Shown here: piece by piece, positions 1 through 7,480 of the stretch | Numbering within the stretch: position 1 is the first letter of the stretch | How the letters are laid out: each line of letters opens with the position of its first letter | NCBI GenBank assembly: GCA_024710875.1 | Contig: JANJTX010000163.1 | Coordinates: 1 to 39,285, forward strand | DNA length: 39,285 nt | Origin: Anaerolineales bacterium | GTDB lineage: Bacteria; Chloroflexota; Anaerolineae; Anaerolineales; UBA11579 | Direction of reading: 5' to 3' | Position numbers and translations under genes: made by a program | The notes under the pieces: model-generated | The model's input: the letters and a program-made list of their open reading frames with translations, nothing else | Database searches by the model: none | Told to the model about the DNA's origin: nothing

Positions 1-291
1 AAACTCGGCCAGCGCCTCTGTACGTACCAGCGCTGCCCGCAGGCGGGTCATTTCACCTTCGGCCATCTCTGGAAAGCGGTTGTACAGCCACGCCCCGACC
101 ACAAAATCCACCACGGCATCGCCCAAAAACTCGAGCCGTTCATTGTCTTCGATCGCTTCGGGGTGTTCGTTCAGGTAGGAGCGGTGGGTGAGCGCTCGGC
201 CCAGCAGCAGCTGGTTTTTGAAGGGCAGATTCAGCCGTGCGGCAAATTCCTGGGGCGTTTCCAGCGCCAGGTCTCCCTGATTGGCATCCAT
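1..291 (-). CDS. rnc: Ribonuclease III, N-terminal part (gene runs off the window)
   Basis: Minus-strand reading from ATG at 291: [66 protein letters not shown]..., containing the RNase III signature [11 protein letters not shown]. Confidence 0.93.
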   Translation of the reverse strand, partial: [97 protein letters not shown]

Positions 292-452
292 CGTTCAGCC
301 TCCGGGGAACTCAGGGAGCGCCAGCCGCCCCACAAAGCGGGGGTCGGGAGGCTGGCGGCCCATCAGTTCAAAGTGGGATAACAGGCAGGTATTGTATCAG
401 AGCCGCCCCCTGGCGTGTCTTAAAGAATGGGGAAAGGCGGGGTTACAAATAG

Positions 453-492
453 ACAAGTAAACAAGTAAACAAGTAAACAAGTAAACAAGTAA
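453..492. repeat. Five perfect tandem copies of 8-mer ACAAGTAA
   Basis: Direct reading: acaagtaa x5 at 453-492. Confidence 0.95.
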
Positions 493-534
493 TACCCCCT
501 GATAGGTTGATTTTAAATCGCGAATCTACCTGCC

Positions 535-675
535 TGCTCCCCCTGGGTACTTGCCTACCTGCTTCCCCCTTGATACCTGTGTACCTGATACTTGTCTACT
601 TGTGTACCTGTATACCCGCCCCCCTGTCTCCCTGTTTCCCTGTGTACCTGTATTCCTACTTATACTCCCTCACCA
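535..675. repeat. Degenerate C/T-rich array of TACTTGT/TACCTGT-like units, inverted relative to the 453-492 array
   Basis: Repeated tacctg/tacttg/ccctgt units, e.g. tacttgtctacttgtgtacctgtatac at 589-615. The array runs into the fabF stop codon (656-658). Confidence 0.8.
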
Positions 676-1888
676 CCAACACGGCATTATGTCCGCCAAA
701 GCCAAAGGCGTTCGACATCGCCACTTTCACCGGCTTTTGGCGCGCCTCATTGGGCACATAGTCCAGGTCGCATTCCGGGTCGGGCGTGCGGTAGTTAATC
801 GTCGGCGGCACGACCCCGTCGCGAATCGCCTGCACGCACAGCAGCGTCTCCAGCGCCCCGGTGGCGCCCATCATGTGCCCGGTCATGGACTTGGTCGAAG
901 AAATCGCCAGCTTGTAGGCCTGCTCGCCAAAGGCCGCTTTTATCGCCGCCGTTTCAGATTTGTCATTCAGCGGCGTGGCCGTCCCATGCGCGCTGATGTA
1001 ATCCACCTCGTCCAGGTTGACCTTGGCCGTTTCCAGCGCCTGGCGCATCGCCTTCGCCCCGCCTAGCCCTTGCTCATGCGGGGCGGTGATGTGAAAGGCA
1101 TCTGCTGTCGAGGCATAGCCCGCCAGCTCGGCCAGAATCTCGGCCCCGCGCCCACGGGCGTGGCTCTCGGTTTCCAGCACCAGCAGGCCGCAGCCTTCGC
1201 CCACCACCAGCCCGTCGCGGTCCTTGTCAAACGGGGCTGGCGCGCCCTCGCCCGCGCCGCGCCGGGAGCACGCTCCCAGCCGGTCAAACGAAGACACGCC
1301 CACCGGTGAGATCGTACTTTCACTGGCTCCGGCAATCGCCACATCAATCATCCCGGCTCGCAACATCAGCCACGCCATGCCGATGCCATCCTGCCCCGAG
1401 GCGCAGGCCGAAGCCACGCTGAAGGCCGGCCCCTGTGGCCCGTGGTCAATCCCCACCAGGCCGGAAGCGCCATTCGACATCAGCATCGGAATCAGAAACG
1501 GGCTGACCTTGCGCGGCCCTTCTTGCAGCAGGTCGCGGTGGTTTTCCTCCAGCGAAGTCAGGCCGCCAATTGCCGAGGAAATCACCACCCCGATGCGCCC
1601 GGCATTGGCTTCCGTGACCGTCAGGCCGCTTTGTTTCAGGGCTTCCATCACGGCAATCGCGGCGAACAATTCATAGCGGTCGCGCCGCCGCACTTCCCGC
1701 GCCGGAATATACTCTTCAAAGTTGAGGTTCTTGACTTCAGCCGCCACCTTGACCAGAAAATCGGCTGAATCAAACAGCGTAATCGGCGCCACGCCGCTTA
1801 CCCCATTGCGAATGTTCTGCCAGGTTTCACTGACGTTATTGCCCACTGGCGATACTGCCCCCAGCCCGGTAATGACGACTTTTTCCAT
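656..1888 (-). CDS. fabF: Beta-ketoacyl-[ACP] synthase II
   Basis: MEKVVITGLGAVSPVGNNVSETW...; KAS Cys-His-His motifs SACASG, SAHGTATPLND, STKSMTGHMMGATGALE. Confidence 0.95.
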   Translation of the reverse strand: MEKVVITGLGAVSPVGNNVSETWQNIRNGVSGVAPITLFDSADFLVKVAAEVKNLNFEEYIPAREVRRRDRYELFAAIAVMEALKQSGLTVTEANAGRIGVVISSAIGGLTSLEENHRDLLQEGPRKVSPFLIPMLMSNGASGLVGIDHGPQGPAFSVASACASGQDGIGMAWLMLRAGMIDVAIAGASESTISPVGVSSFDRLGACSRRGAGEGAPAPFDKDRDGLVVGEGCGLLVLETESHARGRGAEILAELAGYASTADAFHITAPHEQGLGGAKAMRQALETAKVNLDEVDYISAHGTATPLNDKSETAAIKAAFGEQAYKLAISSTKSMTGHMMGATGALETLLCVQAIRDGVVPPTINYRTPDPECDLDYVPNEARQKPVKVAMSNAFGFGGHNAVLVVREYK

Positions 1889-1911
1889 TTCGTTCTCCTT
1901 CTTGCTGCGCC

Positions 1912-3003
1912 TTAGTGCGCTTTCAGCCCGTGCCCGGTCAGTACCACTACCACCGGGTCACGCGCCTGCTCCAATATCAGTTCCAGGGCCTTCCACACAA
2001 TCGCCGAGGTTGGCTCTACATAAAACCCCAAACGCGCCAGATGGTCACGCCCTGGCAGGATGTCCTCTTCTTCCACCGCCAGAAAGTGAATCGGCTGGTT
2101 CTGGCCGAGGCGCAGCAGGGCATCGCCCCGCACCGGCGTCCGCACCCGCACGCCCTCGGCCAGCGTATCGCCTTCGGTCACAAAGCCCAGCCCGGCCGCT
2201 CCGCGCTGGGTCAGCGCCCACAATGGTGCGCAGGCCATCGCCTGCACCCCCACCAGAGCCGGTACGGCGGCCGTCATACCGGCCGCTTGCAATGCATTAA
2301 AACCATACGCCAGACCGAGCAGCAAGCTGCCATGCCCGGCCGGAGCGATTACCGCCCCCGGCGCCTGCCCGAGTTGTTCGGTTACCTCGTAAGCCAGGGT
2401 CGCCAGCCCGGCCAGCCCGTGCGGCAGGTAGGCGTGGCTGGCGTAGGCCGCCCCCGCCTCCACCGCCCGCTGGGCGGCCTTGGCCGCCTCGGAGCGCGGC
2501 CCCATAATGCGCACGATTTCCGCCCCGTAGCGTTCAATCTGCGCCCGCTTGGGGCCGGCGGCATAGTCTGGCACGAACACCCGCCCGCGCAGCCCGGCCC
2601 GCGCCGCATAGGCCGCAAACGAGGCCCCGGCATTGCCGGAGGAATCTTCCACTGCTTCGCTCACCCCGCTTGCCAGCAGGTGGCTCATCTCCACCGCCGT
2701 CAGCCGGTCTTTGAATGAGCCGGTCGGGTTCTGCCCCTCGACTTTGAAATACACCCTGCGCCCGCCGACCTCGGCCGCCACCAGCGGCGTGTTGCCCTCG
2801 CCCAGCGTCACTTGCGGCGCGCCTTCTGGCAGCCCAAACGAATGCCGGTAACGCCAGATGCCCGGCGCGCCAGCATCCACCGCCTGTGGGTCATAGGTCA
2901 GCCCGGGCGCGGCCACATCGAATACGCCGTTGCAGGTCGGGCAGCGGTGGGCGAATTCTTGCGGCAGGCCGCGGCCGCAGTTGGTGCAGGCGTAAGCCGT
3001 CAT
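1912..3003 (-). CDS. Threonine synthase-like PLP-dependent enzyme with N-terminal zinc ribbon
   Basis: MTAYACTNCGRGLPQEFAHRCPTCNG (CxxC...CxxC), LGEGNTPL, PLP lysine region NPTGSFKDR, SSGNAGAS. ATG overlaps the upstream stop (ATGA). Confidence 0.88.
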   Translation of the reverse strand: MTAYACTNCGRGLPQEFAHRCPTCNGVFDVAAPGLTYDPQAVDAGAPGIWRYRHSFGLPEGAPQVTLGEGNTPLVAAEVGGRRVYFKVEGQNPTGSFKDRLTAVEMSHLLASGVSEAVEDSSGNAGASFAAYAARAGLRGRVFVPDYAAGPKRAQIERYGAEIVRIMGPRSEAAKAAQRAVEAGAAYASHAYLPHGLAGLATLAYEVTEQLGQAPGAVIAPAGHGSLLLGLAYGFNALQAAGMTAAVPALVGVQAMACAPLWALTQRGAAGLGFVTEGDTLAEGVRVRTPVRGDALLRLGQNQPIHFLAVEEEDILPGRDHLARLGFYVEPTSAIVWKALELILEQARDPVVVVLTGHGLKAH

Positions 3004-3710
3004 CGGTCCTCGGCGGTCGGGATGTACCCGCCTTCGACCCATTCGGCGCCGTCCGGCCCGACTTCTTTCTTCCACACCGGCACGATTTCTTTCAGCCGGT
3101 CGATTCCATACCGCGCCGCCTCAAACACGCCGGTGTCGCGGTGCCCCGCCGAGCAGGCAATCAGGACGGTGGGCGTGCCTGGCAGCAGCCGCCCGACCCG
3201 CTGCACAATGGCAATGCCTTCCACGCTCGGCCACTGCGCCCGGATTTCCTGCGCCACCTGTTTCATCTTGGCTTCGGCCATCGGGGCATAGGCTTCGTAG
3301 TCCAGGTGGGCGGTGGTGTGGCCGGCGCCGCGCGCCGTTTCGGCCCGCACCATGCCGCTGAAAAAACAGGCCGCCCCGGTACTCGGCAGGGTGATGGCCG
3401 CCAGCAGTTCGTTCATGTCCAGTTCGTCTTCCGTAATCCGAAAAATTTCCGGCCAGCCGCTGCCGCCGCTCACCGGCGGGAACAGGGCGATTTCCGCCCC
3501 GGCCGGGATGATTTCCTCGTCAAAAGCGTATTCCTTGTTTATCGCCACCAGAATCGTCGCCCCCGCCAGGGCCGGATATTGCTCGCCCAGCCAGCCCTTA
3601 AACGCCGCCACCGTCAGCCCCTCCGGCAGGGTCGCCGCCGCTTCCTTCGCCCCGACCTTATCCCGCAGCGTCGCAAAAAACAACAACTTCACCGCATTGC
3701 CTTCACTCAT
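3000..3710 (-). CDS. MoaD-MoaE fusion (molybdopterin synthase small and large subunits in one ORF)
   Basis: N-terminal MoaD-like VKLLFFATLRDKVG...ALFPPVSGG, followed directly by MoaE-like FRITEDELDMNELL...GAACFFSGMVR...LDYEAYAPMAEAKM...RVGRLLPG...DRLKEIVPVWKKE. Confidence 0.93.
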   Translation of the reverse strand: MSEGNAVKLLFFATLRDKVGAKEAAATLPEGLTVAAFKGWLGEQYPALAGATILVAINKEYAFDEEIIPAGAEIALFPPVSGGSGWPEIFRITEDELDMNELLAAITLPSTGAACFFSGMVRAETARGAGHTTAHLDYEAYAPMAEAKMKQVAQEIRAQWPSVEGIAIVQRVGRLLPGTPTVLIACSAGHRDTGVFEAARYGIDRLKEIVPVWKKEVGPDGAEWVEGGYIPTAEDR

Positions 3711-3856
3711 CTCAACCGATCCTTTGTAGCGGAGGCCCTTGTGGCCGCCCTGCTTGTCATTGCGAGGCCCTCCGGGCCGAAACTATCCTTTATTTACTAA
3801 TCCTAAGATTTTCTCCGCGTCTCTGTGCCTCTGTGGTTAAATCGTTAGAGTTCAAC
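3711..3856. repeat. Intergenic spacer with common-type interspersed motifs (minus: AACCACAGAGGCACAGAGACGCGGAGAAAA; plus: TTGTCATTGCGAGGCCC)
   Basis: Direct reading: tttctccgcgtctctgtgcctctgtggtt and cttgtcattgcgaggccctccgggcc. Recognised as motif types seen in many bacterial intergenic spacers. Confidence 0.55.
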
Positions 3857-4345
3857 TCACTCATTGCGCACATCCCCGCTCTGCCCGCCGGTCTTCTCCA
3901 CCAGCCGGATATTCTCAATCCGCATCGTCTTCTCGGCCGCCTTGGCCATGTCATAAATCGTCAGCGCCGCCACGCTTACCGCCGTCAGCGCCTCCATCTC
4001 CACCCCCGTCTGACCGCTGGTCTTGGCCGTGGCGGTAATGCGCACCCCCGGCAGAGCGTTATCCAGTTCGAACTCCACCGCCACATGCTGCAAGGGCAGG
4101 GCGTGGCAAAACGGAATCAACTCCGCGGTGCGCTTGGCCGCCGCGATCCCGGCCACCTGCGCCACCGTCAGCACATCGCCCTTTTTCAGCGCCCCCGCCC
4201 GAATCAAGGCCAGCGTCTCCGGCCGCATGTGGACCTCGCCTTTGGCGGTCGCCGTGCGGGCGGTCTCCGGCTTGCCGCCCACATCCACCATGCGCGCCTT
4301 GCCGTGTGCATCAATATGAGAAAGAGTCGGTTTTTCGTCAGCCAT
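3857..4345 (-). CDS. moaC: Cyclic pyranopterin monophosphate synthase MoaC
   Basis: [25 protein letters not shown]...[19 protein letters not shown]...[29 protein letters not shown]. Confidence 0.96.
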   Translation of the reverse strand: MADEKPTLSHIDAHGKARMVDVGGKPETARTATAKGEVHMRPETLALIRAGALKKGDVLTVAQVAGIAAAKRTAELIPFCHALPLQHVAVEFELDNALPGVRITATAKTSGQTGVEMEALTAVSVAALTIYDMAKAAEKTMRIENIRLVEKTGGQSGDVRNE

Positions 4346-4365
4346 GCCGGAATTATACAGGCAAG
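4342..4365. repeat. 24-bp direct repeat copy 1, spanning the moaC start codon and -10 box
   Basis: ccatgccggaattatacaggcaag; matches 5865-5888 at 23/24 positions, including an 18-bp exact core. Confidence 0.9.
4352..4357 (-). promoter_or_regulatory. Predicted -10 box TATAAT of moaC, 6 nt before the ATG
   Basis: Minus strand CTTGCCTGTATAATTCCGGCATG. Confidence 0.6.
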
Positions 4366-4490
4366 GCGGCTATCCTATAAATGGTCGTGCTGAAAGGCCG
4401 TCACCAAATAGACAGCGGTCAGAAAAAACGCTAAATGAAATTTACGAATTGATTCTATGAGTTAGGTGTGAATAAGTGATGGGGACCGCA

Positions 4491-5765
4491 TCAATCTTGG
4501 CCCCATGCAATATCAAAACCTACAATTTCGCCAACTACTTCAGTCTCATTGGTTTGGATTGAAGTAATTGCCAAGAAGTGAAATGCTCCTGATGAATATG
4601 TACTTACAAACCAATTTCCATCAAAAGAAACCGAAGCATCGTATTGAGTATAGAATGTATCGCTAGTAACCCCTAGACTTTGCATAATTTGTAAAATTGG
4701 CTGTTCCCACAATATCTCCATACTCTGAGCATCAATTATGTATCAATGGCTTGGTTCATTATCTTCGTGTCCAAAGACCAGAACCCTTCCTTCATCATCT
4801 AGCCACTGTAGGCCATCTCTGTGTGACTCCAGGCCACAACAAAGTGGAGCATCAAATTTTACTGGCAGTTTCAAAACATCCCGACTTTCATTAATTAAAA
4901 ATATGTCCAAATTCCCATCCACCATTAGCAGTGATTCACCTGAGGGCGAAAAAGCCCACTCCAACATCTCCATTGACTCTGTATCGTCATCGGTTGTGAT
5001 TAACTCAATTCCTCTTGAGGAAACTCTAAAATTGCTATTAAGTTTGTCGGTGCACAATATTATCAAGTCCTCTGTTGCCTGGATACGATTACATCCGCCG
5101 CTTCCTTGCCAATTTGAATGTGCGGTTAGGTCCAGAATGACATAGTGATCATTGCCAAGGTTGCTCGAAACAATTATCTGAGATTGATTGGCTCCCCATC
5201 TAATCCTCACGTCTTCAGGGAGAAGGATTTCGCCTAACCAATCAGATGTATCCTCCCAAATACAAACAGGCCCTTGAAGGTTTAAGTTCGAAATCCACAA
5301 TTTGATTGATGTATTAACTGTGAGATAAGCTAGGAAATTGCCATTTATAGGGAATAAGACCGCAATAGCGTCTTTTGGATATTCAATGTCCGAAATTTCA
5401 TGTGGAGGCGCTATTTGATTGTTAGGAAACTGCAAATCAGGTGAAATTGCTAAGAATGTTGCCGGTTCAAGAATTGGTGACCAGAGATATAGATTCTGTG
5501 CTGTTATTTGTGCAGTCTTAAATAATAGATCCTCTATGCCTTCGTCAGTCGTTCGGCAATTTTCGTCATTCTGATTATCTTCAGGGATTGATATCGGCTG
5601 CAAAATGGCTGATGAACCTGCGTCTGATGGAGCAACATTGGTAGCAGTTAGCTGCTCATCACTATGCACTGGCATGCTTGTTGAGGGCTGCGCTATGCAG
5701 CTCCATAGAATCAATGCACACATACTTGCGATGAGAGGATTCAAGTTTTTCATATTCCAACTCAC
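4491..5765 (-). pseudogene. Secreted beta-propeller-like lipoprotein gene interrupted by an in-frame TGA at 4743-4745
   Basis: ORFs 4743-5765 and 4491-4721 share a frame. Joined reading: ...RVLVFGHEDNEPSH*YIIDAQSMEILWEQPILQ.... N-terminus has a lipobox-like segment (ALILWSC); markedly AT-rich. Confidence 0.6.
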
Positions 5766-5864
5766 AAGACTAAGACCAATTTGTGCCTCTAAGTAGGCAC
5801 ATTGAGTTTACGAATTTCATCATCATCCTCGTATGCGCTGATTACCCGCTAGCACTTTCGCACT

Positions 5865-5888
5865 CCATGTCGGAATTATACAGGCAAG
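5865..5888. repeat. 24-bp direct repeat copy 2, upstream of the lipoprotein ORF
   Basis: ccatgtcggaattatacaggcaag; one mismatch to 4342-4365. Confidence 0.9.
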
Positions 5889-6052
5889 CCTACCTTGCTA
5901 CGATTGCATCAACTTTTCTTTGCGTACTTTGCGTGGCTATCTTTATCGCCCACTTTGCGTGAGCCGCTTTTCCCCTGCCATTTCTCATTTGCAATTTGCG
6001 CCCCGTATTCACGCCCCCTTGCCAATTTCCAATTACCAATTACCATTTCAAC

Positions 6053-6757
6053 ATGCCCCCCGACTCCCCCCTCGCCGCCCGCTACGCCGCCCTGCAACAG
6101 CGCATCGCCGCTGCCGCCGAGCGCGCCAGCCGTGACCCGGCCGCCATCACCCTCATTGCCGTCAGCAAAGGCCAGCCGGTAGAGGCCATCCGCGCTCTCT
6201 ACGCCCTCGGCCAGCGTGACTTCGGCGAAAGTCGCCCGGAGCAACTGCCGCCGCGCGCCGCCCAACTGCCGGACTGCCCGGATATCCGCTGGCATCTCAT
6301 CGGCCCCGTCCAGAGCCGAAAAATCCCGCTGCTCCTGCCGCACACCCACCTGCTGCACTCGCTCGACCGCCCCGCTCTCGCCCAAAAACTGAACACCGCA
6401 GCCGCGGGCCGCCTGCCCGTCCTTCTGCAATTCAACGTCAGCGGCGAGGCCGCCAAATCCGGCTGGCCGGCCCACGACGAAACCCGCTGGCCGGACCTGT
6501 GGCGGGAAATCGAACCATTGCTGGCCCTGCCGAATCTGGACGTGCGCGGCCTGATGACCCTCGCCCCCTACGCCGAAGACCCCGAAGCCGCCCGGCCGCA
6601 CTTCCAGCGCCTCGCCCGTTTGCAGGCCGCTCTGCGCCAGCGTTTTCCCTCCGCCGAGTGGGGCAGCGTCAGCGCCGGCATGTCCGGCGATTTCGAAGTC
6701 GCCATCGAGGAAGGCGCCACCCATGTGCGCGTCGGCACGGCTCTTTTTTCGCCCTGA
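6053..6757 (+). CDS. YggS/PROSC family PLP homeostasis protein
   Basis: ITLIAVSKGQPVEAIRALYALGQRDFGESRPEQL...WHLIGPVQSRK...LLQFNVSGEAAKSG...LMTLAP...SAGMSGDFEVAIEEGATHVRVGTALF. Confidence 0.94.
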   Translation: MPPDSPLAARYAALQQRIAAAAERASRDPAAITLIAVSKGQPVEAIRALYALGQRDFGESRPEQLPPRAAQLPDCPDIRWHLIGPVQSRKIPLLLPHTHLLHSLDRPALAQKLNTAAAGRLPVLLQFNVSGEAAKSGWPAHDETRWPDLWREIEPLLALPNLDVRGLMTLAPYAEDPEAARPHFQRLARLQAALRQRFPSAEWGSVSAGMSGDFEVAIEEGATHVRVGTALFSP

Positions 6758-6800
6758 AATTGAAACGCGAGCCCCAAACAGGGTGGGTTATACTTGCCCT

Positions 6801-7067
6801 ATGTCGGCTGCTCTCGTTATCGCCCAGTTCATCTCCCTCACCGTGCGCGCCCTCACCTGGCTGGTGTTTGCCGATATAATCGTTTCATTCTTCCTGAACC
6901 CTTACCATCCGGTGCGCGCCACCCTCGACCGTATCGTCGAGCCGCTGCTCGCCCCCATCCGCCGTTTTATGCCCCCCACCGGCATGTTCGATTTCAGCCC
7001 GCTCGTTTTCATGCTGCTGGTGCAGGTGCTGGGCAATGTGCTGATCGGAATGTTGCTGTCACTCTAA
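6801..7067 (+). CDS. YggT family membrane protein
   Basis: Two-TM small protein: FLNPYHPVRATLDRIVEPLLAPIRRFMPPTGMFDFSPLVFMLLVQVL. Confidence 0.9.
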   Translation: MSAALVIAQFISLTVRALTWLVFADIIVSFFLNPYHPVRATLDRIVEPLLAPIRRFMPPTGMFDFSPLVFMLLVQVLGNVLIGMLLSL

Positions 7068-7089
7068 ATCTGGACCCAGTGAGGATGCC

Positions 7090-7401
7090 ATGATGTCACT
7101 CTCCAAGAAATTCAGCGATGGACGCAAAGGCTCGGCCCTGCCGGTGCGCGTGACTCCCCGCGCCAGCCGCAATGAGATTGTGGAAATCTTGAGCGACAGC
7201 ACCGTGAAGATTCGCCTGACCGCCCCGCCGGTCGAAGGCGCCGCCAACGAAGAGCTGATTAAATTCCTGGCCGAAGTGCTCGGCATCTCCAAGAGCAAGC
7301 TGGAAATCGTGGCCGGTGCAACCGGCCGCGACAAACTCATCTCGATTCTGGACATGGACAGCGAAGAAGTCCACCAGAAAATTCTCGAGCATCTTTCCTG
7401 A
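7090..7401 (+). CDS. DUF167 (YggU) family protein
   Basis: VRVTPRASRNEIV...VKIRLTAPPVEGAANEELIKFLAEVLGISKSKLEIVAGATGRDKLISI. Confidence 0.92.
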   Translation: MMSLSKKFSDGRKGSALPVRVTPRASRNEIVEILSDSTVKIRLTAPPVEGAANEELIKFLAEVLGISKSKLEIVAGATGRDKLISILDMDSEEVHQKILEHLS

Positions 7402-7425
7402 ATCGCTTCCCCCGCTTAAACACTG

Positions 7426-7460
7426 CGCGCCCCGTCTAATCGGCGGGGCGCGTTTGTTTT
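7426..7460. terminator. Rho-independent terminator-like hairpin between convergent genes
   Basis: 9-bp stem cgcgccccg/cggggcgcg (7426-7434/7444-7452) followed by tttgtttt. Confidence 0.7.
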
Positions 7461-7480
7461 GGATAGAGGCTTGACCGGCC

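Noticed and set aside
453-675. Possible CRISPR array
   Set aside because: Units are 7-8 bp and contiguous or degenerate; no 25-40 bp repeats with unique spacers and no cas genes.
507-761. Plus-strand ORF MILNRESTCLLPLGTCLPASPLIPVYLILVYLCTCIP...
   Set aside because: Translation of the short tandem repeat region; periodic CTCIP/VYL pattern, not a real protein.
4342-5888. Insertion sequence or classical transposon at the AT-rich island
   Set aside because: No transposase/integrase ORF and no terminal inverted repeats seen; only a direct repeat, so reported as a repeat-flanked island rather than an IS.
5909-6724. 271-aa minus-strand ORF opposite yggS
   Set aside because: Gly/Ala-rich shadow ORF; yggS is well supported on the plus strand.
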